A stretch of 64,000 nt of DNA from Methylomonas sp. (GCA_002928965.1 PERU01000006.1:62001-126000); one strand, 5' to 3'. Positions 42,789-51,543 are shown, counted from the stretch's first letter. Notes: a model not told the origin generated them from the sequence alone. Program-made: numbers and translations.

Positions 42789-43687
42789 ACGAACCTAAAA
42801 AACCCATGGCGGAAGCCAACCGCATTTCCAAAATACTCAAGCTGACGATGGGCGAAGACCGCTTTCCGGTGAATATCGAGGAAGTGGCAAAAGAAATATC
42901 AAAAAAATATTATCCGGATTCACCCATTACAAAAATTGATGGTAAGGATATGGAGGGCTTCGATGGTTTATTAAAACCCAATAAAGACCGTTCGAAATGG
43001 ATTATTGTTTATAACACTGCGGTTTCGCCTGGGCGCCAACGTTTCACCTTGGCCCACGAGTTTGGGCATTACATCTTGCATCAGGATATTCAAACTGAAT
43101 TTGCCTGTCATCAGGCTTCAAGTGACGATTGGGATGCGACTGAGCGCAGAATTGAACCTGAAGCCGATCTTTTTGCCTCGACTTTGTTGATGCCGCTGGA
43201 TGATTTTCGTACTCAGGTTGCCGGCCAGGAAATCTCGTTTGATCTGTTTGGTCATTGCGCAGACCGTTATGGTGTTTCGCTGACAGCCGCCATTCTCCGA
43301 TGGCTGGAAATCACCGACAAACGCGCCATCCTGGTTGCTTCTCGTGATGATTATCTGCTCTGGGCCAGTTCAAATCGGCATGCCTTTAGATCAAGAGCGT
43401 ATTTTGCCACGCGAAAAAACACCATCCCAGTACCTGAAGGTTCAAACATCCATAGCCTGAACCGCTTTTCCGTCAATCAGTACGAGGTGGTAAAAGCCAA
43501 TATCTGGTTCCCGGAGGAACCTGACAGCGTGCGGTTGACCGAAATGAGCCTAATGTCCGATCAGTACGACTTCACATTGACGCTCCTTTTGATGCCCACG
43601 GCCGACTGGCAATTGCTCAATCACGACGACGAGCCAGATGAAGAGGAGTTGACCGGCTTTATCGGTTATCGCCAGTTCCCAGGGTAA
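42785..43687 (+). CDS. ImmA/IrrE-family metallopeptidase
   Basis: 300 residues from GTG 42785 (GTGA overlap with immR; ATG 42806 is an alternative). Zinc-protease motif HEFGHYILH at residues 91-99 with EPEADLFASTLLMP downstream. It likely cleaves the ImmR-like repressor to release lytic or excision genes. The C-terminal 100 residues are beta-rich, possibly a sensor domain. Confidence 0.9.
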   Translation: MNEPKKPMAEANRISKILKLTMGEDRFPVNIEEVAKEISKKYYPDSPITKIDGKDMEGFDGLLKPNKDRSKWIIVYNTAVSPGRQRFTLAHEFGHYILHQDIQTEFACHQASSDDWDATERRIEPEADLFASTLLMPLDDFRTQVAGQEISFDLFGHCADRYGVSLTAAILRWLEITDKRAILVASRDDYLLWASSNRHAFRSRAYFATRKNTIPVPEGSNIHSLNRFSVNQYEVVKANIWFPEEPDSVRLTEMSLMSDQYDFTLTLLLMPTADWQLLNHDDEPDEEELTGFIGYRQFPG

Positions 43688-43764
43688 TCCTGCGGATTGG
43701 ATTTCGCATCAACCCGCAACGCTCCGCAAATACCCCAAGCTACCTCGTAGTAATAACATAGCTG

Positions 43765-43807
43765 CCTCGGGATAATTTCAAACCTTTCTTGCGTTTGAAA
43801 CCCGAGG
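43765..43807 (+). promoter_or_regulatory. hairpin covering the ribosome site of the recombinase operon
   Basis: CCTCGGG-ATAA-TTTCAAAC pairs with GTTTGAAA-CCCGAGG around a nine-base loop: 15 bp of stem with a four-base bulge. The 3' arm includes the GAGG ribosome site of the gene starting at 43818, so the RNA form could block translation of the whole coupled operon. Confidence 0.68.
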
Positions 43808-43817
43808 ATTGCTACCC

Positions 43818-44033
43818 ATGTACACCATCAAACACACCCCGCCCGAACAACTATCCGCCGCACAACGTCGCGCCGAAATCGCTTTCATCCTGGCAACCGG
43901 CCTGGCACGGCTGCGAAGTGCTCCCTTTGCCAAGTTCGCAAACCAGTCAACAGATAGCGAGTTTCAACTTGCTAATGTGCCCAACCGAAGCGTTCATACA
44001 AACCCCGTTAACTCACGCCAAACGGAGGCGTAA
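43818..44033 (+). CDS. small protein heading the serine-recombinase operon
   Basis: 71 residues from ATG 43818; an upstream TTG at 43809 is less likely. LSAAQRRAEIAFILATGLARL is the conserved helix found in leader proteins of DUF2924/recombinase modules. The stop overlaps the DUF2924 start (TAATG), so the genes are coupled. Function unknown. Confidence 0.72.
   Translation: MYTIKHTPPEQLSAAQRRAEIAFILATGLARLRSAPFAKFANQSTDSEFQLANVPNRSVHTNPVNSRQTEA
43966..44000 (+). repeat. degenerate fifth copy of the AACTTG-N15-GAAGCGTT element
   Basis: AACTTG, 15 bases, then GAAGCGTTCATACA, the same spacing and ends as the cargo-block copies but without the inner GCTTC arm. It lies inside the small leader gene and 33 bases before the DUF2924 start. 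Confidence 0.6.
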
Positions 44034-44536
44034 TGAAGCCATCAACCATATCCCAAATAGTCATGCCAAAGTCCGTCATTGCACAAGTTCTGCAACTACC
44101 GGCGTTGCCGATGCCGGAAATCAGGGCGCTGTGGCAAAAACTGTTCAACACCGAAACCCCAACTCACAACCGCCAGTTTCTGGAAAAACGCCTGGCGTAT
44201 CGATTGCAGGAAAATGAATATCGGAAGCTCAATCCACAATTGTTGGAGCGCAATCAGAAACAGATCGACGCGCTGATCGAAACCGGGAAATTGCGCAAAC
44301 GCGACCGCGATACCCGGCCAGATCCGGGTACGATACTTTGCAGGGAATACCACGGGGTGGAATACCAAGTCACCGTCACGTTAGATGGCCAATACGAATT
44401 CCAGGGTCGTCCATACCCCAGTCTATCGATGATCGCCCGGGAAATTACCGGGACCCGTTGGTCCGGACCTGTCTTTTTTGGGCTCAAAACGTATGAACCC
44501 AAAACACCTGGTAAGAAAACGGGAGGCCGCAAATGA
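44033..44536 (+). CDS. DUF2924-family protein of the recombinase module
   Basis: 167 residues after GGAGG. Typical DUF2924 sequence: MPEIRALWQKLFNTETPTHN, FLEKRLAYRLQENEYRKLNP and GRPYPSLSMIAREITGTRWS (shown as separate short motifs). Nearly always found immediately before a large serine recombinase. Function unknown, maybe a directionality or accessory factor. Coupled to the recombinase by ATGA. Confidence 0.9.
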   Translation: MKPSTISQIVMPKSVIAQVLQLPALPMPEIRALWQKLFNTETPTHNRQFLEKRLAYRLQENEYRKLNPQLLERNQKQIDALIETGKLRKRDRDTRPDPGTILCREYHGVEYQVTVTLDGQYEFQGRPYPSLSMIAREITGTRWSGPVFFGLKTYEPKTPGKKTGGRK

Positions 44537-45888
44537 GCGATGCCATCAAACGCCGAATTCGCTGCGCTGTTTACACCCGAAAATCCACCGAAGAAGGTCT
44601 CGACCAGGACTACAATTCCATTGATGCCCAACGCGATGCTGGTCATGCCTATATTGCCAGCCAGCGCGCCGAGGGCTGGATTGCTGTGGTCGATGACTAC
44701 GATGATCCGGCGTTTTCCGGCGGCAACATGGAGCGCCCGGCACTAAAACGGCTAATGGCCGATATCGAAACCGGCCTGATCGATGTGGTGGTGATTTATA
44801 AAATCGACCGACTGACCCGCAGCCTGGCGGACTTTTCCAAAATGGTCGAAGTATTCGAACGTCAGGGGGTTTCGTTTGTCTCGGTAACCCAGCAATTCAA
44901 TACCACCACCTCCATGGGGCGGTTGATGCTGAACGTCCTGCTATCGTTTGCGCAATTCGAACGGGAAGTCACCGGTGAACGGATCCGCGACAAAATTGCC
45001 GCCAGTAAACGCAAAGGCATGTGGATGGGCGGCATTCCGCCGTTGGGCTACGATGTGGAAAATCGCCGGCTGGTGCCAAATCCAAAAGAGGCCAAACTGA
45101 TCAAACAAATCTTCCAGCGCTTTGTTGAACTCGGTTCCGGCACGATGCTGGTCAAGGAGTTAAAACTCGAGGGCGTCACCTCCAAGGCCTGGACTACCCA
45201 GGACGGCAAAGTCCGCGACGGCAAACCGATCGACAAAAGCCTGATCTACAAACTGCTGAACAATCGGACTTACCTGGGCGAGTTGCGTCATCGTGAACAA
45301 TGGTATCCCGCCGAACATCTGCCGCTTATCGACCGGGAGCTTTGGGAAAACGTTCAGGTCATTTTGGCCAGCAATTCCCGGATAAGGGGCAACAATACCC
45401 GAGCAACGGTAACGTACTTATTGAAAGGCATCGTCTTTGGGCATGATGGCCGCGCCTTGTCGCCCTGGCATACCACCAAGAAAAATGGGCGGCGTTACCG
45501 CTATTATGTGCCGCAACGTGACGTCAAAGAACATGCTGGTGCATCCGGTTTGCCTCGTTTGCCGGCCGGTGAATTGGAATCGGCCGTCATGGATCAATTG
45601 CGCGGCATTCTGCGCTCGCCCGCATTGCTGCCGGATATTGTGCCCAAGGCTGTGAAACTGGATGCAACGCTCGATGAAGCCAAGGTGACGGTCGCCATGA
45701 CCAAACTGGATGCCATTTGGGAGCAGCTATTTCCGGCCGAACAAACCCGAATTGTCCGGTTGCTGGTTGAGAAAGTCATCGTTTCCCCCTGCGATTTGGA
45801 GGTTCGTCTGCGCTCGAACGGTATTGAACAAATGGTGCGTGAACTGCTGCCCATCACCCGAGAAGCACCGCAGGAGGTCGTCGCATGA
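44533..45888 (+). CDS. large serine recombinase (probable phage integrase)
   Basis: 451 residues. The resolvase domain has YTRKSTEEG (catalytic Ser18), YKIDRLTRSLADF, and FEREVTGERIRDKIA. The recombinase domain follows (IPPLGYDVENRRLVPNPKEA, LLNNRTYLGELRH), then a C-terminal region that lacks an obvious full zinc ribbon. It probably integrates and excises the prophage. No tyrosine integrase is present in the window. Attachment sites could not be identified by eye. Confidence 0.9.
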   Translation: MSDAIKRRIRCAVYTRKSTEEGLDQDYNSIDAQRDAGHAYIASQRAEGWIAVVDDYDDPAFSGGNMERPALKRLMADIETGLIDVVVIYKIDRLTRSLADFSKMVEVFERQGVSFVSVTQQFNTTTSMGRLMLNVLLSFAQFEREVTGERIRDKIAASKRKGMWMGGIPPLGYDVENRRLVPNPKEAKLIKQIFQRFVELGSGTMLVKELKLEGVTSKAWTTQDGKVRDGKPIDKSLIYKLLNNRTYLGELRHREQWYPAEHLPLIDRELWENVQVILASNSRIRGNNTRATVTYLLKGIVFGHDGRALSPWHTTKKNGRRYRYYVPQRDVKEHAGASGLPRLPAGELESAVMDQLRGILRSPALLPDIVPKAVKLDATLDEAKVTVAMTKLDAIWEQLFPAEQTRIVRLLVEKVIVSPCDLEVRLRSNGIEQMVRELLPITREAPQEVVA

Positions 45889-46337
45889 ACGAAATCCAAA
45901 TCCAACTAACGGGTGCCACCGATGTTATGGCCACGAGCGATGGCCGGCTCACGTTATCGATACCCATTCAGATTAAACGGCGAAGTGGATGTAAAAAGGT
46001 CGTGTTGCCCAACGGTGAAACGGCAAAACCCAAAGCCTGGAATATCAAGGCTACGCCGCTGCAGTTGGCGTTGGCCCGTGGCCACCGATGGCTGGCCATG
46101 CTGGAGTCGGGCAAGGTCAAATCGCTCAAGGAAATTGCTGAACGCGAAAACATCGATAACAGCTATGTCAGCAGGATGGTCAATCTGACCTGCCTAGCGC
46201 CCGAGATTGTGGCAGCCATTCTTGAAGACGAGTTACCGGACCACATCACGTTGTTTGAATTGGCGGTTGATCCTCCGCCATTGTGGGAGGAGCAATATGC
46301 TAAATGCGCGGGAACTTGCGTTGACTTGATAAGATAA
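45885..46337 (+). CDS. HTH protein of the recombinase operon
   Basis: 150 residues, coupled to the recombinase by ATGA. SIPIQIKRRSGCKKVVLPNG at the start, then a ParB/KorB-like HTH (KSLKEIAERENIDNSYVSRM) and a helical tail (ILEDELPDHITLFELAVD). Standard fourth member of the DUF2924/recombinase module. Probably DNA-binding and possibly a recombination directionality factor. Confidence 0.8.
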   Translation: MNEIQIQLTGATDVMATSDGRLTLSIPIQIKRRSGCKKVVLPNGETAKPKAWNIKATPLQLALARGHRWLAMLESGKVKSLKEIAERENIDNSYVSRMVNLTCLAPEIVAAILEDELPDHITLFELAVDPPPLWEEQYAKCAGTCVDLIR

Positions 46338-46738
46338 AAAAATACTGGTGTCAGCAATTATGCAGATCGTGGAGTAGAAGTTTGTCGGCGCTTTTTCTGG
46401 AGGACCGGATCGGTAAGGATTGCACATGCGCAACATATGCGGTTGGCGAGAGTTGGTTACGGTGATCTGCAGTTAAACAGTTGACAAGCAATTCAGCGAA
46501 AATTATTCTAAGGGCTCATCACATCGCCAGTCAGCTTTCGCTGCGAGTAGTCTTTATACAATGATAGGGGTTATCCTGAATTGTAAGGTTTGGCAACCTT
46601 GGTTACTCATTTATTGCCATGAGGCAGTTACTTGATGTTTACCGGGAGGATAGGCTTTTGGCCACCTCGGACCGTATACATAAGGCCCCGCTTAGAACGG
46701 ATGTCATACGGCATTAACCCTTAACAAGGTGAATGCTC
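46338..46738. other. non-coding gap after recombinase operon; expected attachment-site region
   Basis: 400 bases with no credible gene. Attachment sites of serine-recombinase prophages usually lie next to the integrase gene, so the right-hand att site may be here. No tRNA, strong terminator or clear repeat was recognised. Confidence 0.4.
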
Positions 46739-47134
46739 ATGCCTATTAAAAACTCAAACATCAAACAAGAATCGTTGGCTGTTCATAAACAGCTATCTTA
46801 CGAACAACTCGTCGCCGCTTGGTTGTTAAGCGACGGTTGGGAAGTATTGGTTCCGGCAATAGATCACGGCAAAAAAACTGACTTGGTCATAGCGGACGAC
46901 AATAATTATTACCGTATCCAGGTTAAAACAGTCGAGTCTAACCATGATTCGATCAACGTCGAAAACAAATGGGGAAACGCTAAAATCGACTATGTGATCT
47001 ACTTTTCTAGAACTGCCGAATGGGGATATATCACGCCGGCTTTTTCAGATAACAAAAAGCGATTGAACTCGCCTGATCATATAAAGTTTCATCAACACCC
47101 CGTCAACTTTTTGAAAGCATTCAAGAAAATCTAA
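46739..47134 (+). CDS. PD-(D/E)XK nuclease-like protein, intron-endonuclease family
   Basis: 131 residues from ATG 46739; ATG 46733 lies directly on the AAGGTGA ribosome site. The fold has AAWLLSDGWEVLVP, then KTDLVIADDNNYYRIQVKT, which gives the D...QxK active-site pattern, and IDYVIYFSRTAEWGYITP. It resembles nucleases associated with group I introns (PF11645-like). No intron was seen next to it, so a free-standing nuclease or relic is likely. Confidence 0.68.
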   Translation: MPIKNSNIKQESLAVHKQLSYEQLVAAWLLSDGWEVLVPAIDHGKKTDLVIADDNNYYRIQVKTVESNHDSINVENKWGNAKIDYVIYFSRTAEWGYITPAFSDNKKRLNSPDHIKFHQHPVNFLKAFKKI

Positions 47135-47227
47135 AGAGGCTCGATGGAGCGACGGCGTAAACCCTGCGTGAAGGCTCTCAAGTTGGGTTTGCGCTAAGCT
47201 GACAATGCAACATTTGGTGTAATTTCA

Positions 47228-47565
47228 TTAACGAACGATAACCAACTCCTTCCAGTCAGTGGTATAGCGCTGTGAAATCCGCTCCGCCTTGGGTTTCCAG
47301 CTTTTGTCAAAGCCTGACGAGGCGATAGATACCGCTTTCGGAATCGTCGATTGATCTTATCGACAGCCTGCATTAGCGGCGCATTTTCAGAGGGCAGTTC
47401 GCCAGAGGTCAATTCAAACAGATCGAACTGTGCCGGTGAGGCGGCGGGACGGATGGCGCTCAGTTGCACGCCACATTTCTGATAGCCAAAGCCGGGTTTA
47501 TAGATCGCTTTGAGACTATTCAATGCCACACGGATGGTTTTGCAAGGGAAAGCCACTGCTTTGAT
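47228..47565 (-). pseudogene. umuC: 3' fragment of umuC (DNA polymerase V subunit), frameshifted
   Basis: Reads the UmuC C-terminus: PCKTIRVALNSLKAIYKPGF, GYQKCGVQLSAIRPA, then ENAPLMQAVDKINRRF. A one-base loss in a C run near 47340 then shifts the frame. The rest resumes in another frame as FDKSWKPKAERISQRYTTDW and ends KELVIVR at 47228. The N-terminal catalytic two-thirds is absent. This is a decayed remnant of a SOS mutagenesis gene. Confidence 0.85.
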
Positions 47566-47971
47566 AATAAAACAGTCGAATATTGAAACTTTTGACTCAC
47601 TTTGACAGTGACTGCCGCTCAAAATGGTTATTTTTCAGAGGTTCCTTAAGTACTCATGCACTGAAAAACCGGCAAAACCAACTGAACGATCTTCCATAAG
47701 AGCCGTGCAACACGAGGCAGTCTGCGGCTTGTGGGCAGGACATTGTTGGAATCTCGGTAAAAAATGCCGTTTTATTTATGAATGAGTACTTATTTTCTAA
47801 CTAATTGATAATATTTAACTTGTCTGTATATGACATAACAAACAGAACAGTGATTTCAATCAAAGTCAGATGCGGATCGTTTTCTCATTCGACAAAAGCA
47901 CGTCCCAACGCTTTAAGCGTTCACGAATTGAAAGAAAATGAATGCCGGGTTTGCTTGTCTGAATATGCAAG
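47566..47971. other. intergenic AT-rich gap between umuC remnant and hypermodification-like operon
   Basis: About 400 bases with no gene supported on either strand. No strong terminator was recognised for the leftward operon that ends at 47972. Confidence 0.4.
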
Positions 47972-48949
47972 TTAATCAATTGTAGCGAAATATTTTTCAG
48001 GTATTGATTGGTTTAAACCCCACTTTGGAGGGTAGAAAACGTTGATGCGGGTTTTGTTAATAGAAAATTTTTGTTTGATTTTTGATCTCCCTCCGATAGC
48101 TATCTCTGGGCTATATGCACGAGCATATTTATCAATTTCGCAAAAGAGATTCTGGCAGTCAATCAATTGCAATGGTCTGCCAAACAAATCTTGAAACTCT
48201 ATATCTCTACAAGAAAACTCTTCGTGTTGACGCTCAGCAACGTATTGAATAACTTCGCTGGGTGTTAACTTTCCCGTACTACTGAAGCATTTTTGTATGC
48301 CTCGTAATGCACCTGGTCCTGGGACAATAAATTCACTTTCCAATCCACAATCAAGATTGCTGTATGCAAGATCAATAGTATATTGGTACGCAAGAAAATC
48401 GCCAAGAGTAGGATAGCTTTTTAAAATATTAAAAACTGTTTTTAGACTATTAGAGCCTGCAATTTTATCTGGAACATTATCCTTCATCATGCTTTCTAGT
48501 AGTACCAGATTATTTTGATGTTTACGCGAAAAACCGAATTCTCTGACACCTGACGGCATTATATAAGCAGCAGAATATATTTTTTTTTTGCTTTCAATTT
48601 GCTTTGTTAAAATTGCATCATATAATTGAAAGTCATAATCTTCGTAACTAACGTTAAAATTTAGAGCGATAGATAGATTTTCCCATGTAGATATCCGATT
48701 AAAAAAACGAAAAAGCAATGTTCGGAAAAAAACCTCATGCGGAGATTGATCGCCCGTATGAATAACATTCTTTATGAGGAATTGACTAACTCTATCAGAA
48801 GCACGATAAGCGTTAGTAAAACGATAAGTCTGTAGAATAGGATCGTCAGTTAAATCAATGCTTCTACCTTCAAGGCGGTTATAGAAAATATTTTGACGTT
48901 CTGCTGCAAATTTCCAATACAACTCGTAAATTTTAGTTGTTTGGATCAT
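47972..48949 (-). CDS. 5-hmdU-kinase-helical / alpha-glutamyl-thymine pyrophosphorylase-like protein
   Basis: 325 residues. The N-terminal portion has the family hallmark DDPILQTYRFTNAYRASDRV and FRTLLFRFFNRISTWENL. Later it has LGDFLAYQYTIDLAYS and FIVPGPGALRGIQKCF, a helical glycosylase-like fold. Related proteins modify 5-hydroxymethyl-uracil in phage DNA or belong to bacterial clade-3 relatives of unknown role. No P-loop kinase motif is visible here. Third gene of a coupled operon; its ATG overlaps the upstream stop (ATGA). Family call is from recognition, moderately sure. Confidence 0.7.
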   Translation of the reverse strand: MIQTTKIYELYWKFAAERQNIFYNRLEGRSIDLTDDPILQTYRFTNAYRASDRVSQFLIKNVIHTGDQSPHEVFFRTLLFRFFNRISTWENLSIALNFNVSYEDYDFQLYDAILTKQIESKKKIYSAAYIMPSGVREFGFSRKHQNNLVLLESMMKDNVPDKIAGSNSLKTVFNILKSYPTLGDFLAYQYTIDLAYSNLDCGLESEFIVPGPGALRGIQKCFSSTGKLTPSEVIQYVAERQHEEFSCRDIEFQDLFGRPLQLIDCQNLFCEIDKYARAYSPEIAIGGRSKIKQKFSINKTRINVFYPPKWGLNQSIPEKYFATID

Positions 48950-49740
48950 TTGCTCTTTTTTGTTTCAACGCGATTTTTATTGTTGTTGGCTTGGGTGCTA
49001 GAGCTTTGTTTTTCCCATTGTTGTTTATGTTCGTCAACGAGACGATTTAAAAATACGTAATGCTGACTAATTGTATCCCAATGGGAATATGCAAGTGAAA
49101 CTCCGCTTATTACAGCAGCAAATAAGAGTCCTCCGACGGTCTTTATGCCTAGAATCCACCAGCTAACAGATTTGTACTTTTCTTCAACTTCAGATATTTT
49201 AGTAGTAAGCGCGTGAATTGAGTAAACCTCATCCGTAGAAATTTGATTTAATACGCTTATAGGTATTTCGGAAAACCCTTCCTTAGTCCTAGGTAGGGTA
49301 TCAATTTTATCAAGATTCGCATACCAAATTAAAAAGCATTCTTCATTTCTTTTAAGATGGATAGGACTAGGGCCTGCGTTGTAAACGGAAAAAAGTAAGT
49401 TTCCTTCAAAACCAGGATCAACATGAAAACCAGAAATATTTATTAAACCCTTATACTTAAAACCTGCTTTCATTGATATGAAAGCAATTGCATTTTTTGG
49501 AACTTTAACTTTTTCTTCAGTTAAGAGAAAAGAGAATTGTCCAGGTGGGATTACGAATGCTTGATTTTCTTCTAATGAGCGTTTTGTATGCTGGCTATTA
49601 CGATTATGCCGATCTTTCGTAACAAATATTTCTTTACCGACTCTAAGAGTATAGGAGGATTGTGCAACTCTTTCTAAATCACAAGGAGTAATAAGATTAG
49701 GTAAGTGTTGTTTAAGAGTGCTGCTACTCCAGAAGGTCAT
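48946..49740 (-). CDS. membrane-anchored dCTP-deaminase/dUTPase-like protein with altered active site
   Basis: 264 residues. Residues about 30-145 have the Dcd/dUTPase trimer fold: FVIPPGQFSFLLTEE, then GFHVDPGFEGNLLFSVYNAG. The conserved Asp (about 108) is kept, but the Glu that catalyses deamination in Dcd (LEFYN position) is Ser, and the SSLAR motif is SMKAG. A short coiled region leads to one transmembrane helix (about 194-218, WWILGIKTVGGLLFAAVISG) and a charged tail. It likely binds rather than deaminates nucleotides; deaminase activity is doubtful. Second gene of the operon. Confidence 0.75.
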   Translation of the reverse strand: MTFWSSSTLKQHLPNLITPCDLERVAQSSYTLRVGKEIFVTKDRHNRNSQHTKRSLEENQAFVIPPGQFSFLLTEEKVKVPKNAIAFISMKAGFKYKGLINISGFHVDPGFEGNLLFSVYNAGPSPIHLKRNEECFLIWYANLDKIDTLPRTKEGFSEIPISVLNQISTDEVYSIHALTTKISEVEEKYKSVSWWILGIKTVGGLLFAAVISGVSLAYSHWDTISQHYVFLNRLVDEHKQQWEKQSSSTQANNNKNRVETKKSK

Positions 49741-49757
49741 ATGAAATCTTTTCGTTT

Positions 49758-50348
49758 CTACCTAGAGACATAGTGATCAAAAAAAATAGACTTTTTCTTG
49801 ACGCCCAACAATCTAGACGGAACTTCGGTTATCAAATCAATCTTATAAAATGAAGCGGCAGCTAACATCAAAGAGCAAATCGCAACAACGTTTTCAGTTA
49901 TTGATTCCCTGTAGGCATAGGGCTCCAAGTGATCAACTGATTCACAAGCTTTTGCCAGGTTACCAACAATTACAGGAAAAGATCTTACTAGCCACAAGGG
50001 GTCTTCAGTGTTGGTTTTATTAGTTGAAGAAATAGCTCGCCCCAAATCATCAATACTAGAAATATTGGGTATATTCTCAAACGCCAATTTATCAGATATA
50101 CGGATGTTTAGCGTATTGAAACAGGTGATAGAGATAATAAACGAATCAATGATGTTTTTTCTCAAAACCGTTTCATCATTGCTATTCAAAATGCAATTGC
50201 AGATATTGCCTGAGTACTTAGCAAAATGAAGCGCCATGTGGTTGAGACGCTGATGGATATTGAGGCGAGTAATTTCTTTATGAAACAACTCATCATGATC
50301 TAGCTGACCTGTTTGTAAAGCAAACAGTTGTTCTTCAATGCTACTCAT
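49758..50348 (-). CDS. helical protein, MazG-like all-alpha NTP pyrophosphatase resemblance
   Basis: 196 residues, mostly alpha-helical. Two similar halves: HQRLNHMALHFAKYSGNI with IDSFIISITCFNTLNIRI, and NLAKACESVDHLEPYAYRES with ENVVAICSLMLAAASFYKID. The last resembles the C-terminal helices of MazG-like pyrophosphohydrolases, but the acidic ExxE metal motif is not clear. It may bind or hydrolyse nucleotides. First gene of the operon, 17 bases before the Dcd-like gene. Confidence 0.55.
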   Translation of the reverse strand: MSSIEEQLFALQTGQLDHDELFHKEITRLNIHQRLNHMALHFAKYSGNICNCILNSNDETVLRKNIIDSFIISITCFNTLNIRISDKLAFENIPNISSIDDLGRAISSTNKTNTEDPLWLVRSFPVIVGNLAKACESVDHLEPYAYRESITENVVAICSLMLAAASFYKIDLITEVPSRLLGVKKKSIFFDHYVSR

Positions 50349-51126
50349 GATTTTGCCCTGACTCCCTCTTTAATATTTAAATCTTGTAATCTTTGACCAA
50401 TTTTAGTTTAGCTACATTCGGTATTAACCACTATGTTAGATGTCAGAACAAGTTGCTTAGAGAGCGATGGATAAATTTAATCCATCATTACTAGCACTTT
50501 AAAAAAGTATGACAGTATAAATACCTATTTTGTGCTGTTCCGCTTCAAGCTTGAACAAAGAAACCGTAGTTATACTCTGTTAAAAGCTACTCTACTTGAA
50601 GGTTAAGCGCGAAAGAAGCCAGTAAGCTGACAAAAAATCGCCTTATTACAACATATTATAATTAAAAAATTTATGATGTATAGGTATTGTTGACGGGGCT
50701 GCATGCTTAAACGCAATGAGCTGAATTGTAAATCAGTAGATTTTCACAATATATAGTGCAAATATTCATACTAATACACTACATATGCCTTTTCAGTACA
50801 AAGCCCGAGACTCCAGCAAACGGTTTCACCTACACTCTTATAAGACTGAGTTACACCATAATACTTTCTAAGGTTTGTGTTAGTGATGTTGTTTCCATCG
50901 CCACCCAATGCCAAAATAAAACCGCTTGAAAAGTCCGAGCGTAACCGATTGAAATATAAGTCGTTAAATTTCTATCCTTGCGGACTTCGACTTTTTGAGG
51001 CTGGCAGAGTTGGAGAGAAAATGGTCCAAGAGAGAGTGGAATTGGGCCAAAACACTGTCGAAATGGCGTATGGTGAAGTCCGCAGGAACCTGCACGAAAC
51101 CCCGCGTACCCGCAGCAACAGGCAAT
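50349..51126. other. AT-rich gap upstream of the operon, next to ssrA
   Basis: About 780 bases. The promoter of the leftward operon should lie just right of 50348. Several short open frames near 50850-51215 on both strands lack ribosome sites and run into the ssrA gene and terminator, so none is accepted. The region probably marks the join between island and core. Confidence 0.4.
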
Positions 51127-51157
51127 AAAAAAGCCCAACTGAGACCAGTTGGGCTTT
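51127..51157 (-). terminator. ssrA Rho-independent terminator
   Basis: AAAGCCCAACT / AGTTGGGCTTT hairpin followed by Ts on the minus strand, seven bases beyond the tmRNA CCA end. Confidence 0.92.
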
Positions 51158-51163
51158 GATAAT

Positions 51164-51543
51164 TGGTGGAGGTGGGGGGAATTGAACCCCCGTCCGCAAG
51201 CACTCCGCCACAAGCTCTACATGCTTATCCCGCGCTTTTAATTTAACTGTTGACTACCCGTCGGGCCAAGAGGATCAACAGCGATTTCGATTGGATTTAG
51301 CGATTCAGGCTCCGAACAAAGCCCTGGCGCGATCTTATGTAATATGATCCCTGAACGCCCCCGAAGAGACTCCAGACGCATAAGTACATCTGGTCAGAGA
51401 AGTGGTGCAGGTTTTAAGCTGCTAAGGCCACTGAGTAGTTTTCGTCGTTTGCGAATACTTTAAGTTCAGTAGGTTTTACGAGCGGTACTGTGCTCGGCAT
51501 GCACCTGAGGTTTTGCTACCCACGTCGAAGCCATGTCACCCCC
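51164..51543 (-). ncRNA. ssrA: transfer-messenger RNA (tmRNA)
   Basis: About 380 bases. The 5' end GGGGGTG pairs with CACCTCC ahead of the encoded ACCA 3' end (7 bp with one G-U pair), forming the tRNA-like acceptor stem. The T-arm GGTTCAATTCC type sequence is near the 3' end. The internal reading frame encodes the tag ANDENYSVALAA followed by TAA (near 51411-51449). It rescues stalled ribosomes and tags products for proteolysis. The gene appears intact. Confidence 0.95.

Noticed and set aside
46338-46738. Possible tRNA as attachment target near the recombinase
   Set aside because: No cloverleaf or CCA-type 3' end could be found in this gap.
50851-51213. Short open frames on both strands near ssrA
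   Set aside because: They run through the ssrA terminator and 3' end, lack ribosome sites and match no family I recognise.
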